From positions 816,392 to 880,391 of the forward strand of contig NZ_BMRF01000002.1 in the NCBI RefSeq assembly GCF_014648495.1: a stretch of 64,000 bases of DNA, written 5' to 3'. Below are positions 45,690 through 54,710 of the stretch, piece after piece; positions within the stretch are counted from its first letter, which is position 1; each line of letters begins with the position of its first letter. This DNA comes from Actinomadura cremea. Its GTDB lineage: Bacteria; Actinomycetota; Actinomycetes; Streptosporangiales; Streptosporangiaceae. The translations under genes were made by a program, and so were the position numbers. The notes beneath the pieces were generated by a model. It was not told the DNA's origin. It did no database searches and saw only the letters and a list, made by a program, of their open reading frames with translations.

Positions 45690-47333
45690 GTGAGCGCAGA
45701 CCGGTACGTGGTGGGGGTCGACTTCGGCACGCTGTCCGGACGGGCCGTCGTGGTGCGGGTCGCGGACGGCGCCGAACTCGGGAGCGCGGTCCACGCGTAC
45801 GCCCACGGGGTGATCGAGGAGCGGCTGCCCGGCGGCGGTGACCGCCTCCCGCCCGCCTGGGCGCTGCAGTCGCCCGAGGACTGGCGCGACGTCCTGCGGA
45901 ACGCGGTGCCGGAGGCGCTCGAAGCCGCGGGCGTGGACCCGGCGGACGCCGTCGGCATCGGCACCGACTTCACCGCCTGCACCGTGCTGCCGACGACGGC
46001 GGACGGGACGCCGCTGTGCGAGGTCCACCCGGACCGGCCGCACGCCTGGCCCAAGCTGTGGAAGCACCACGCCGCCCAGCCGCACGCCGACCGGATCAAC
46101 GCGCTCGCCGCGCAGCGCGGCGAGTCCTGGCTCGCGCGGTACGGCGGGAAGATCTCCTCCGAGTGGGAGTGGGCCAAGGGCCTGCAGCTCCTCGAAGAGG
46201 ACCCCGACACGTACGCGGCGGCCGAACGCTGGATCGAGGCCGCCGACTGGATCGTCTGGCAGCTCACCGGCGCCGAGAGCCGCAACGTCTGCACGGCCGG
46301 CTACAAGGGCATCCACCAGGACGGGGCGTACCCCTCCGCGGAGTTCGCCGCCGCGCTGAACCCGGGCTTCGCCGGCTTCACCGGCAAGCTCGGGCACGAC
46401 CTCGCGCCGCTGGGCGGGACGGCCGGACGGCTGAGCGCCCGCGCGGCGGCGTGGACCGGGCTTCCCGAGGGCGTCGCGGTCGCGGTGGGCAACGTGGACG
46501 CGCACGTCACGGCCGCCGCCGCGGACGCCGTCCGGCCCGGCCGGATGGTCGCGATCATGGGCACCTCGACCTGCCACGTCATGTCGTCCGCCCGGCTCGC
46601 CGAGGTGCCGGGCATGTGCGGCGTGGTCCGCGACGGGATCGTTCCCGGGCTGTGGGGGTACGAGGCGGGCCAGTCCGGCGTCGGCGACATCTTCGGCTGG
46701 TTCGCCGAGACGTCCGTGCCCGCGTCCTACGCCCGCGAGGCGGACGCCCGGGGCATGGGCGCGCACGAGTACCTCACGTCGCTCGCCGAACGGCAGAAGG
46801 TCGGCGAGCACGGGCTCGTCGCGCTCGACTGGCACAACGGCAACCGCTCCGTGCTGGTCGACCACGACCTGTCCGGGGTGATCGTCGGGCAGACGCTCGC
46901 GACCCGGCCCGAGGACGTCTACCGGGCGCTCATCGAGGCGACGGCGTTCGGCGCCCGCGTGATCGTCGAGACGTTCGAGTCGTCCGGCGTGCCGGTCGAG
47001 GAGTTCGTCGTCGCGGGCGGGCTGCTCGGCAACCGGTTCCTCATGCAGGTCTACGCGGACGTGCTGCGGCGCCCCCTGTCGGCGATCGGCTCCGACCAGG
47101 GGCCCGCGCTCGGCGCGGCCATTCACGCGGCCGTCGCGGCCGGCGCCCACCCCGACGTCACCGCCGCCGCGGCCGCCATGGGCAAGCGCGTCCCGGACGC
47201 CTTCGTCCCCGACCCCGCCCGCGCCGACGCCTACGACCGGCTGTACGCCGAGTACCGCCGGCTGCACGACCACTTCGCGGACGGCGCCCTCCTGCACCGG
47301 CTCCGCGCGATCAGGAACGAGGCCGCCAATTGA
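45690..47333 (+). CDS. araB: Ribulokinase
   Basis: L-ribulokinase of the FGGY carbohydrate-kinase family, 547 aa, phosphorylating L-ribulose. The N-terminal [15 protein letters not shown] (about 8-22), [28 protein letters not shown] and the C-terminal [22 protein letters not shown] are araB hallmarks. GTG at 45690 has AAGGGGA in front. First gene of an araB-araD-araA operon; its last base pairs overlap araD (TTGA). No regulator or transporter is in the operon. Confidence 0.96.
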   Translation: MSADRYVVGVDFGTLSGRAVVVRVADGAELGSAVHAYAHGVIEERLPGGGDRLPPAWALQSPEDWRDVLRNAVPEALEAAGVDPADAVGIGTDFTACTVLPTTADGTPLCEVHPDRPHAWPKLWKHHAAQPHADRINALAAQRGESWLARYGGKISSEWEWAKGLQLLEEDPDTYAAAERWIEAADWIVWQLTGAESRNVCTAGYKGIHQDGAYPSAEFAAALNPGFAGFTGKLGHDLAPLGGTAGRLSARAAAWTGLPEGVAVAVGNVDAHVTAAAADAVRPGRMVAIMGTSTCHVMSSARLAEVPGMCGVVRDGIVPGLWGYEAGQSGVGDIFGWFAETSVPASYAREADARGMGAHEYLTSLAERQKVGEHGLVALDWHNGNRSVLVDHDLSGVIVGQTLATRPEDVYRALIEATAFGARVIVETFESSGVPVEEFVVAGGLLGNRFLMQVYADVLRRPLSAIGSDQGPALGAAIHAAVAAGAHPDVTAAAAAMGKRVPDAFVPDPARADAYDRLYAEYRRLHDHFADGALLHRLRAIRNEAAN

Positions 47334-47989
47334 GCGAAGAACTGCGGGACACCGTCTGCCTGCTGCACGCCGAGCTCGTCCGCAACGGGCTGGTGGCGTG
47401 GACGGCGGGCAACGTGTCGGGACGGCTGCCCGGCGGCGACCGGTTCGCCATCAAGCCCAGCGGGGTGTCCTACGACGACCTGACGCCCGAGTCGATCGTC
47501 GTGTGCGACCTCGACGGGAACCGGATCGAGGGCGAGCTGTCGCCGTCCAGCGACACCGCGGCGCACGCCTACGTGTACCGGCACATGCCGGACGTGAACG
47601 GGGTCGTGCACACGCACTCGACGTACGCGTCGGCGTGGGCGGCGCGCGGGGAGCCGATCCCGTGCGTGCTGACGGCGATGGCCGACGAGTTCGGCGGCGA
47701 GATCCCGGTGGGGCCGTTCGCGCTCATCGGCGGCGAGGACATCGGCCGCGGCGTCGTCGAGACCCTGGCGGGGCACCGGTCGAAGGCCGTGCTGATGCGC
47801 AACCACGGGGTGTTCGCGGTCGGCGGGTCCCCGAAGGCCGCGGTCAAGGCGGCGGTGATGTGCGAGGACGTCGCCCGTACCGTGCACGTGTCCCGGCAGC
47901 TCGGCGAGCCGCTGCCGATCGCGCAGGCCGACGTCGACAGCCTGTACGACCGCTACCAGAACGTCTACGGGCAGAGGAGCGCGCGATGA
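47330..47989 (+). CDS. araD: L-ribulose-5-phosphate 4-epimerase
   Basis: Class II aldolase/adducin-family epimerase of 219 aa that makes D-xylulose-5-phosphate. The metal site includes [10 protein letters not shown] and the C-terminal [19 protein letters not shown] is the phosphate-binding start. The start is a TTG at 47330 that overlaps the araB stop (TTGA), a translationally coupled arrangement. The araA ATG overlaps its stop by 4 bp. Confidence 0.95.
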   Translation: MSEELRDTVCLLHAELVRNGLVAWTAGNVSGRLPGGDRFAIKPSGVSYDDLTPESIVVCDLDGNRIEGELSPSSDTAAHAYVYRHMPDVNGVVHTHSTYASAWAARGEPIPCVLTAMADEFGGEIPVGPFALIGGEDIGRGVVETLAGHRSKAVLMRNHGVFAVGGSPKAAVKAAVMCEDVARTVHVSRQLGEPLPIAQADVDSLYDRYQNVYGQRSAR

Positions 47990-49443
47990 CGGCATGGTTC
48001 CTGACCGGCAGCCAGGGCCTGTACGGCGAGGACACGCTGCGGCAGGTCGCCGAGCAGTCCCGCCGGATCGCCGGCGGGCTCTCGATCGACGTCGACTGGA
48101 AGCCGGTGCTCACGGACGCGGCGTCCATCCGCCGCGTCATGCTGGAGGCGAACGCGGACGACGCGTGCACCGGCGTGATCGCGTGGATGCACACGTTCTC
48201 CCCGGCCAAGATGTGGATCGCGGGCCTCGACGCGCTGCGCAAGCCGCTGCTGCATCTGCACACGCAGGCGAACATGGAACTGCCGTGGGACTCCATCGAC
48301 ATGGACTTCATGAACCTCAACCAGGCCGCGCACGGCGACCGCGAGTTCGCGCACGTCCAGACCCGGCTCGGGGTGGCGCGCAAGACCGTGGCCGGGCACG
48401 TGACCGACCCGTCGGTGGCGTCCCGGATCGAGGCGTGGGCGCGGGCCGCCGCCGGGGCCGCCGCGCTGCGCTCGACGCGCCTCGCCCGGTTCGGCGACAA
48501 CATGCGCGACGTCGCGGTGACCGAGGGCGACAAGGTCGAGGCGCAGCTGCGGTTCGGCGTCTCGGTCAACGCCTACGCCGTGAACGACCTGGTGGCGGCC
48601 GTCGACGCGGCGCCGGGCGCCGAGGTGGCGGCCCTGGTCGCCGAGTACGCGGACGCCTACGACGTCGTCCCCGAGCTGCGCGCGGACGGCGACCGGCACG
48701 CGTCGCTCCGGTACGCCGCGCGCATCGAGCTGGGGCTCCGCCGGTTTCTCACCGAGGGCGGCTTCACGGCCTTCACCACCAACTTCGAGGACCTCGGCGG
48801 CCTGCGCCAGCTTCCCGGCCTGGCCGTGCAGCGGCTGATGGCGGACGGCTACGGGTTCGGCGGCGAGGGCGACTGGAAGACCGCCGCGCTGCTGCGGGCC
48901 GTCAAGGCGATGGCGCCCGGCGGGACCTCGTTCATGGAGGACTACACCTACAACCTGGTGCCCGGGGAGCAGCTCATCCTCGGCGCCCACATGCTCGAGG
49001 TGTGCCCCTCGATCGCCGCGGGCACCCCGTCCTGCGAGATCCACCCGCTGGGCATCGGCGGCCGCGAGGACCCCGTCCGGCTGGTGTTCGACGCCGAACC
49101 GGGGCCCGGGATCGTCGTGGGCCTGGCCGACCTCGGCGACCGGTTCCGGCTGGTCGCGAACGAGATCGACGTGGTCGTCCCGCCCCCGCTGCCCCGCCTG
49201 CCGGTGGCGCGGGCCGTCTGGCGCCCGCGGCCCGACCTGACGACGTCCACCGAGTCCTGGCTCACCGCGGGGGGCCCGCACCACACCGTCCTGTCGACGG
49301 CGGTCGGCGCGGCGGAGCTGACCGACCTGGCCGACATGCTCGGCGTCGAACTCGTCACGATCGACGCCGAGACGACCACGGCCCGGTTCGTCAAGGAGCT
49401 CCGCTGGAACCAGGCCTACCACCGCCTGGCCCAGGGGCTTTAA
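47986..49443 (+). CDS. araA: L-arabinose isomerase
   Basis: 485-aa isomerase converting L-arabinose to L-ribulose. Family signatures are [14 protein letters not shown] (4-17), [64 protein letters not shown] and [12 protein letters not shown]. The length is close to the usual 500. Third gene of the araBDA unit, with an ATGA overlap with araD. Confidence 0.97.
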   Translation: MTAWFLTGSQGLYGEDTLRQVAEQSRRIAGGLSIDVDWKPVLTDAASIRRVMLEANADDACTGVIAWMHTFSPAKMWIAGLDALRKPLLHLHTQANMELPWDSIDMDFMNLNQAAHGDREFAHVQTRLGVARKTVAGHVTDPSVASRIEAWARAAAGAAALRSTRLARFGDNMRDVAVTEGDKVEAQLRFGVSVNAYAVNDLVAAVDAAPGAEVAALVAEYADAYDVVPELRADGDRHASLRYAARIELGLRRFLTEGGFTAFTTNFEDLGGLRQLPGLAVQRLMADGYGFGGEGDWKTAALLRAVKAMAPGGTSFMEDYTYNLVPGEQLILGAHMLEVCPSIAAGTPSCEIHPLGIGGREDPVRLVFDAEPGPGIVVGLADLGDRFRLVANEIDVVVPPPLPRLPVARAVWRPRPDLTTSTESWLTAGGPHHTVLSTAVGAAELTDLADMLGVELVTIDAETTTARFVKELRWNQAYHRLAQGL

Positions 49444-49553
49444 CGGCGGACGCCCCGGCCCCGGCGCACACCCCCAGGAGCGAGCGCCGTGAACGTCGCC
49501 ACGAACGTCCCCTTGCGGAAACGCAGCATCTGGAGGGCCGGGCCGAGCACGGG

Positions 49554-49870
49554 TCAGCCCTCCCGGCTCGCGACGGGGCGGCGGCCGACGCTCGCCGGCT
49601 GCTCGGCGATCCGCTGGACGCCGGGCTGCGGGAGGTCCGTCACGATCCGGCCGCCGGCGAGGATCATGACCCGGTCGGCGCAGGACGCGGCGACCGGGTC
49701 GTGGGTCACCATGATGACGGTCCGCCCGGTGCCGTCGACCACCGCCCGCAGCGGTCGCGGCGCAGCTTGGTCAGCTGCTTCTCCGACACCGACGGCAGGT
49801 CGGTGTCGCCGATCCGGACGCGTCCCGAACTCGGCCGGTCCCGGCCCGCCGCGCAGTGCAGATGAGTAGC
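49554..49870 (-). pseudogene. Remnant of an ABC transporter ATPase (LolD/MacB type)
   Basis: Two pieces in two reading frames on the minus strand. The first, about 49870-49755, reads LHCAAGRDRPSSGRVRIGD followed by LPSVSEKQLTKLRRDR, the segment just after Walker A. The second, about 49755-49554, reads VVDGTGRTVIMVTHDPVAAS (H-loop region) and the C-terminus. Walker A, the Q-loop, the signature and Walker B are all missing. It is a clear gene fossil with an internal deletion and a frame change. Its permease is not present. Confidence 0.75.
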
Positions 49871-49936
49871 AGCGGGCCGGCGGAGATGAGTATCCGTACT
49901 CTGCCGGGCGGGGGCCGCCGGACAGAGCATTGAGGC

Positions 49937-50341
49937 ATGACGAAGCGATTCGCGACCGAGACGGCCGCTTTCCTCCTGCTAGCGGTGGCGGCCGCCGCCA
50001 ACTGGGCCGCCTGGCTCGGCTGGGACCAGCGCTACGACCTGCACCCGGACGGCCGGCAGACGGGCCCGTACCAGCCGTGGCAGGTCGCCGGTCTCGTCCT
50101 GGTGCTCGTCGCGCTGACCGTCGCCGCGGCGGCCTTCCGGCACCCCGTCACCGCGGTCGCCGCGCCCGTCCTCGGCACCATGACCGCGCTGTGCGCCGAC
50201 TGGTCCGACGACTCCTCGGGCCTCTGGGCGGTCGGAGCCCTGCCGGCGTTCGTCGGCCTCTTCACCGGGGCGCTGGTCGCCACCGCCGTGGTGTACGCGG
50301 TCCGGCAGAAGCGGGCCGGGACCGGCGGCCTCCCGGCGTGA
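49937..50341 (+). CDS. Small integral membrane protein
   Basis: 134 aa with four membrane segments (AAFLLLAVAAAANWAAWLGW, VAGLVLVLVALTVAAAAF, AVAAPVLGTMTALCA, LPAFVGLFTGALVATAVVYAV). ATG at 49937 with GAGG before it. No family recognised. It is a single gene between the ABC fossil and the sulfur genes. Confidence 0.75.
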   Translation: MTKRFATETAAFLLLAVAAAANWAAWLGWDQRYDLHPDGRQTGPYQPWQVAGLVLVLVALTVAAAAFRHPVTAVAAPVLGTMTALCADWSDDSSGLWAVGALPAFVGLFTGALVATAVVYAVRQKRAGTGGLPA

Positions 50342-50610
50342 GCCCGTGCCCGTCGGCGCCGCCCGTCCGGACGCCTACCGGACGGCCGAGGGGCCGCGGG
50401 CTCGGGCGCGGGCTCGGCCGCGGGCCCGGCCGCCGTTCCAGCCGCGCCGCCCACGCCGCGGTGAGCTCGTCGATCCGGTCGAGGAACCCCTTCAGCAGGC
50501 CCGTGTAGCGTGGCCGGGCCGGACCCGTGTTCCGGGGGAGACCGCTCAGACCGCCTGCTCGGTCCGGCTCTCCAGCGGGGTCGCCCCCGGAGCGTGGACG
50601 TGCCGTCCGG

Positions 50611-51021
50611 TCAGGACGAGCACGGGACGGGCGCGGCGGGACCGGCGGAGGCGGGCAGCTCGGCGGCCCGCCAGGCGCGGAACCCCCCGACGACGTCGGT
50701 CGCGCCGGTCAGGCCGAGGTCCTGCAGGGACGCGGCGGCCAGGCTGGAGGTGTACCCCTCCGAACAGAGGACGATCACCCGCACGTCGTGGCCGGTGGCC
50801 TCCGGGATGCGGGCGTCGCCGGCCGGGTCGAGCCGCCACTCCAGGACGTTGCGCTCGATCACCAGCGCGCCGGGCACGTGCCCCTCGGCGGCCCGCTGCG
50901 CCGCGGGCCGGATGTCGACCAGGAGCGCGCCGCGCCGCCACTCGTCGTGGGCCGGTCCGGGGTCGAGCCGCCGCAGGCGGGCCCGCGCCGCGGCGAGGAC
51001 CTCGTCGATCGTCCGGGTCAC
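50611..51021 (-). CDS. Rhodanese-domain sulfurtransferase
   Basis: 136-aa single rhodanese domain. It has RRGALLVDIRPAAQRAAEGH and the catalytic loop VLCSEGYTSSLAA with Cys86, followed by GATDVVGGFRAWRAAELP. It would move sulfane sulfur. The start GTG at 51021 overlaps the cysteine dioxygenase stop (GTGA), so the two are coupled. This supports a role in the sulfur chemistry of cysteine breakdown. Confidence 0.9.
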   Translation of the reverse strand: MTRTIDEVLAAARARLRRLDPGPAHDEWRRGALLVDIRPAAQRAAEGHVPGALVIERNVLEWRLDPAGDARIPEATGHDVRVIVLCSEGYTSSLAAASLQDLGLTGATDVVGGFRAWRAAELPASAGPAAPVPCSS

Positions 51022-51533
51022 CACTGGCCCGCCTCCTCGGTGACGAGCCGGACGAGGCGTCCGCCGACGAGGTCGTAGCGGTTCATGGTCGCCAGCGGCG
51101 GCGAGTACGCGTGGACGCTGATCGCCGGGGCGGCCGAGACGTTGCGGACCTCGTGCACGTACTCGGCGCCGAAGGCGCGGGAGTCTCCCGCCGACAGATG
51201 GCGGGCGTCGCCGAGGTCGCGCTCCTCCAGCGTGCCGAGCGCGAGCGCGAAGGCGCCGCGCGAGCCGCCGTGGTCGTGCAGCCCCGTGGACTGGCCGGGC
51301 AGCCAGCCGATCAGCCAGATCTCGTGGACGTCGTCGCGGTGCAGGCGCTCGTACCAGCGGCCCTGCGGGCTGAGCCGCACGCGCGGCAGCCACGCGTCGC
51401 AGTGCTCGGCCAGTTCGGCGACCGTCGCGGACAGCGCCGCGATCGTGGTCGCCGGGGCTTCGGCCCTCGTAGGTCGTCCCGCCCCCGCGGTGGCGGGTGC
51501 CGCGTCCTCAGGTGCGGCCGTGCTCGAGGTCAT
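51018..51533 (-). CDS. Cysteine dioxygenase
   Basis: Cupin-fold non-heme iron dioxygenase of 171 aa that converts cysteine to cysteine sulfinate. The iron ligands are H86 and H88 (GLHDHGGSRG) and H127 (AEYVHEVRN). There is an acidic/Thr-rich N-terminal tail of about 35 residues. ATG at 51533 follows AGGAAGGA. An upstream ATG at 51674 reads in frame through a leader-peptide-like sequence, giving a potential 218-aa product. It overlaps the rhodanese gene downstream by 4 bp. A sulfite-oxidase-like gene diverges from it. Confidence 0.9.
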   Translation of the reverse strand: MTSSTAAPEDAAPATAGAGRPTRAEAPATTIAALSATVAELAEHCDAWLPRVRLSPQGRWYERLHRDDVHEIWLIGWLPGQSTGLHDHGGSRGAFALALGTLEERDLGDARHLSAGDSRAFGAEYVHEVRNVSAAPAISVHAYSPPLATMNRYDLVGGRLVRLVTEEAGQW

Positions 51534-51575
51534 GCGTCGGGGTCCTTCCTGTTCGATTCCGTTCCGCGTTCCGCG

Positions 51576-51597
51576 CCCGGCCGGCCGGCCGGCCGGG
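51576..51597. promoter_or_regulatory. Self-complementary CCGG-repeat hairpin between leader and cysteine dioxygenase
   Basis: A perfect 22-nt palindrome of repeated CCGG units that can fold on either strand. In the minus-strand mRNA it lies between the leader's Cys codon (51606-51608) and the dioxygenase ribosome binding site near 51545. A hairpin there suits attenuation by ribosome stalling or sequestration of the start region. Confidence 0.5.
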
Positions 51598-51605
51598 ACG
51601 AGTGG

Positions 51606-51674
51606 ACACAGGCCGCTCGCCAGCCGTCCGAAATCCAGGTGCGGTCGTCGCCACAGAGGGAGATCCCGATGCAT
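51606..51674 (-). CDS. Sulfur-type leader peptide (MHRDL...LC)
   Basis: Reading from ATG 51674: MHRDLPLWRRPHLDFGR, then LASGLC. This follows the pattern of the actinobacterial 'putative leader peptide' family (an RR-x-HxDxxR-x-S-x-LC shape) that precedes sulfur and cysteine metabolism genes and can regulate them by translation of terminal Cys codons. Here, unlike usual, no stop follows the Cys, and the frame stays open into the cysteine dioxygenase. No strong ribosome binding site was seen. Confidence 0.55.
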
Positions 51675-52142
51675 GAGAAGCATCATGACGTGGATTTCCT
51701 ATCTAGTCAATCGGAATAGTCTTCTGGTGTCCCGCGAGCCCTTGCGGGCGGCCCGCGAGGTCGCGCACGCGGTCGGGCGGCTCGCCCATCGTGATCTTGG
51801 CGGGCGGCCTGGCGCGCCGGTGGCCCCGTCGTGCCGGCACCGGCCGACCGCGAGGCGGGCGCGTCTCGGCTCGCCCAGGATCGTCTGCAGGAAATCGAGA
51901 GGCGGCTCCTCGGCCTGCGCGAGGGCGGGCCCGCTGATCGTCTCGGGCTCGATCACCGCCATGGCGGGCATCGCGTAGCTGGTGCGGGCGGGGATGGATG
52001 TTTCCGGAGTGGCCGTCAAGTTGGGGCGGTCCGGGATCCTTCGGGCACCCGCCGCCCATATTCTCGACAAAATAGGTTGATTATGCAGAGATTCCGCCGG
52101 GATGGCCGGCGCGAACGAGGGAACGGACCCGGACGGGGGAAC

Positions 52143-53246
52143 ATGGAACCACGGAACGACGGCCGCATCGTCAAGCCGCTGCCGCGCGACCGGTTCGTCG
52201 TGCACGGCGCCAACGCGGAGATGCGATGGGACGCCCTGAGCGGCGAGGGCCTGATGGTGCCCAACGACCGCTTCTTCGTCCGCAACCACACCCGGACGCC
52301 GCTGATCGACGTCCGGACGTGGCGGCTGCGCCTGTTCGGCGACGGCCTGCGCGGCGCTCCGCCGCGCGCCCGCGCCGTGGAGTTCGGGTACGAGGACCTC
52401 CTCGCCATGCCGTCCCGCACGCTGGACGCGGTGATCGAGTGCGCCGGCAACGGCCGCGCCCTGTTCGCGAGCCAGCAGGACGCGCCCGCCCCCGGCATCC
52501 CCTGGACGCTGGGCGGCGTCGGCGCCGCACGGTGGCGCGGGGTCCCGCTCGCGGCCGTCCTGGAACGCGCCGGACTGCGCCCGGACGCCGTCGACGTGCT
52601 GCCGTCCGGGCTCGATCCGGGCTACCGCCTCGACGGCGAGGACCTGGGGCGCGTGCGCAGGCCGCTGCCCGTCGGCAAGGCCCTGGACGACGTCCTGGTG
52701 GCGTACGAGATGAACGGGGTCCCGCTGCCGCCCGACCACGGCTTCCCGGCCCGGCTGGTGGTGCCCGGCTGGGTGGGGGTGGCCTCCATCAAGTGGCTGG
52801 GGGAGATCGAGGTCGCCGACCACGCGCTGGAATCGCCGTGGAGCACCCGCATGTACCGGATGTCCGGTCCCGGGTACCCGGACGGCGGCGGGCCGCCGCT
52901 GGCGGAGCAGGTCGCCAAGAGCGCCTTCGAGCTCGCCTGGGACGAGCGCGTCCCGCTCGGGCGCGCTGTGACGCTGACCGGCCGGTCCTGGGCCCCGCGC
53001 GAACCCGTGCGCCGGGTCGAGGTCAGCACGGACGGCGGGACGGGCTGGCGCCCCGCGCGCCTGCGCGAGGGGGACACCGGGTGGAGTCGCTGGAGCCTGG
53101 ACTGGTGCCCCGACCGGACGGGCCCGGTCACGCTGGTCGCCCGCGCCGTCGACGGGACGGGCGCCCGCCAGCCCGACCGGTCGGACGTCAACGACGACGG
53201 GTACCTGTTCGGCGCCGCCGTCCGGCACCGCGTGCGGGTGGACTGA
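52143..53246 (+). CDS. Sulfite-oxidase-like molybdopterin enzyme
   Basis: 367-aa molybdenum-cofactor oxidoreductase. The molybdenum-ligating cysteine is C100 in DAVIECAGNGR, in the SUOX fold (about 20-250), followed by an Ig-like dimerisation domain (about 265-365; RVEVSTDGGTGWRPARL). There is no Tat or Sec signal, so it is probably cytoplasmic or the signal is absent. ATG at 52143 with GGGGGAAC before it is preferred to ATG 52083. It diverges from the cysteine dioxygenase; together they could take cysteine sulfur via sulfinate and sulfite to sulfate. Electron acceptor unknown. Confidence 0.88.
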   Translation: MEPRNDGRIVKPLPRDRFVVHGANAEMRWDALSGEGLMVPNDRFFVRNHTRTPLIDVRTWRLRLFGDGLRGAPPRARAVEFGYEDLLAMPSRTLDAVIECAGNGRALFASQQDAPAPGIPWTLGGVGAARWRGVPLAAVLERAGLRPDAVDVLPSGLDPGYRLDGEDLGRVRRPLPVGKALDDVLVAYEMNGVPLPPDHGFPARLVVPGWVGVASIKWLGEIEVADHALESPWSTRMYRMSGPGYPDGGGPPLAEQVAKSAFELAWDERVPLGRAVTLTGRSWAPREPVRRVEVSTDGGTGWRPARLREGDTGWSRWSLDWCPDRTGPVTLVARAVDGTGARQPDRSDVNDDGYLFGAAVRHRVRVD

Positions 53247-53298
53247 CCCCAGGGCGCCGCGGCGGCCCGGCCCGGACGGACCGGAGCGGCGCCCGGGG
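53247..53298. terminator. Terminator after the sulfite-oxidase-like gene
   Basis: CCCCaGGGCGCCGC and its complement GCGGCGCCCGGGG form a 13-bp stem with one bulged A and a 25-nt loop, immediately after the stop codon at 53246. No U-tract. Confidence 0.65.
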
Positions 53299-53439
53299 TG
53301 GTGCAACGGGGCCGCCGGTACGCGTCGCCGCAGGTGGCAGGGCATTCAACATGCTCGTCCTGATCGAGCGCCGCGTCACCCGATGGCGCACCGACGCGCC
53401 GTCCTGCCCCGCCGCACGCCGACCCGCCGCGCGTCCTCG

Positions 53440-53780
53440 ACGAGGAGGAACGGGAGGTCGCGCCGGGCACCCCCGGCACCCTGTAGGCACGGGGCGAGTC
53501 CACCGCGCTCGGCTACTGGTCGCGGTACGCGGCGTCCCGCCAGGTGTTCCGGGGGGAGTGGCTCCGCACCGGCGACACCTACGTCGTGGACGGCGACGGC
53601 TGCTACACCTGCCTGGGCCGCACCGGCGACATGCTCAAAGCTAGCGGAATCTGGGTGTCGCCCGCCGAGGCGGAGGACCGGATGCTGGCGCACCCGGCGG
53701 TCGAGCAGGCCGTGGTGGTGGGCGCGACCGACCGGAAAGGTCCGCCGGGTGGAGCTCCGCGCGCACGCCGCGGGTGTCCT
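53440..53780 (+). pseudogene. 3' fragment of a benzoate-CoA-ligase-type gene
   Basis: On the plus strand the reading DEEEREVAPGTPGTL is followed by an in-frame TAG (53485-53487) and then ARGESTALGYWSRY, FRGEWLRTGDTYVVDGDG and CLGRTGDMLKASGIWVSPAE. It then runs into a frameshift after about DRKGPP. This is the C-terminal quarter of an aromatic acyl-CoA ligase. The N-terminal three quarters are absent and there is a nonsense codon, so it is non-functional. Confidence 0.75.
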
Positions 53781-53852
53781 GTCCGGCCCGGGACAGGAGG
53801 TCGCACCGTCATGACCGTCGTCCGCTCCGCCGCGGCCGGCTGAGGGGGCCGC

Positions 53853-54710
53853 TCAGTCGTCGGCGACGAGGCTCGCCCAGTGCTCCTGGGCGGGCCCGTG
53901 CCAGACCCGGTGCAACTCGGTGAAGACGTTGGCCGCGCGCACCCCGATCCACTGCGGGGGCAGCAGGTCCAGAGGCAGCTGCGGATCCAGCCGGGGGAAG
54001 CGCCGCCAGTGGTCCACGAGGCGGATCCGGGCGTACAGGAACTGCTCGCCCGACTCGGGCCGCGTCCCGGCGAACTCGCCGAGGAAGTCCTCGTAGGCGG
54101 CGGCCAGGTCGCCCAGGTGCCAGGCCTGCTCGACCATCCCGCGCTCGGAGCCGATGCCGGCGAACGGGCCGCAGAAGGAGAACACGACGGGCTCCAGCCC
54201 GAGACCCTCCACCACCTGCTTGGCCTCGGCCTCCCGCGACACGTGCGGGCTGATCCACAGGCCGGGCGCCGGGCTGCCCAGCCCCGCCCAGGTCAGCCGG
54301 GTGCGCAGCTGGTGGCGCAGGTCCCGCCTGGACTCCGGGACGCTCGCCGGCAGCACCAGCCACCGCCCGTCCCACGACTCGCGCTCGCGCCCGAACGAGT
54401 AGATCCGCTCGGCGCCCTCGGTCAGCAGCGTCCGGCCGGGCGGGGTCAGCCGCCAGCGCACCCGCCGCCCGGAGCGCTCCGACTCGATCCAGCCCCCGGC
54501 GGACATGCGGTTCAGCGCCTGCCGAGCCGACTTCTCCTCGACGCCCAGACCGCCCAGCACGTGCAGGAGCGTCGACGTCCACACCGGCCGCCCCTGCGGC
54601 AGCAGGTACTCGCCGAAGACGGTGAGCAGCAGGGAACGCGCACTGCCCCCGCCGGTCTGCTGCCGGTGGGAGTAGGACGGCACGATGGCGTTCTCGTCGT
54701 CGCGGGACAT
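53853..54710 (-). CDS. PaaX-family transcriptional regulator
   Basis: 285-aa PaaX-like repressor. An N-terminal winged helix (about 25-90; ARSLLLTVFGEYLLPQGRPVWTSTLL) and the PaaX central and C-terminal domains (LPASVPESRRDLRHQLRTRLTWAGLG, ERGMVEQAWHLGDLAAAYEDFL) are present. PaaX proteins control phenylacetyl-CoA and related aromatic degradation. The adjacent CoA-ligase fragment on the other strand suggests that an aromatic pathway once stood here. ATG at 54710; a GAGGAG lies about 14 bp upstream. The gene is transcribed away from the NmrA-like gene. Confidence 0.88.
   Translation of the reverse strand: MSRDDENAIVPSYSHRQQTGGGSARSLLLTVFGEYLLPQGRPVWTSTLLHVLGGLGVEEKSARQALNRMSAGGWIESERSGRRVRWRLTPPGRTLLTEGAERIYSFGRERESWDGRWLVLPASVPESRRDLRHQLRTRLTWAGLGSPAPGLWISPHVSREAEAKQVVEGLGLEPVVFSFCGPFAGIGSERGMVEQAWHLGDLAAAYEDFLGEFAGTRPESGEQFLYARIRLVDHWRRFPRLDPQLPLDLLPPQWIGVRAANVFTELHRVWHGPAQEHWASLVADD

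Larger units (their letters stand above)
51534..52142. other. Divergent control region of the sulfur genes
   Basis: 609 bp between the cysteine dioxygenase and the sulfite-oxidase-like gene. It contains the leader frame and CCGG hairpin near 51576-51674 and an AT-rich stretch around 51690-51720 (probably the dioxygenase promoter). Another AT-rich patch is at 52065-52085 (probably the other promoter). The middle has only chance frames; an 88-codon minus-strand frame ending at 51699 begins gene-like but lacks a ribosome binding site. Confidence 0.5.

Noticed and set aside
51699-51963. An 88-codon minus-strand gene in the sulfur control region
   Set aside because: The first 40 residues look gene-like, but there is no ribosome binding site, no recognisable domain, and the rest is Arg-rich noise.
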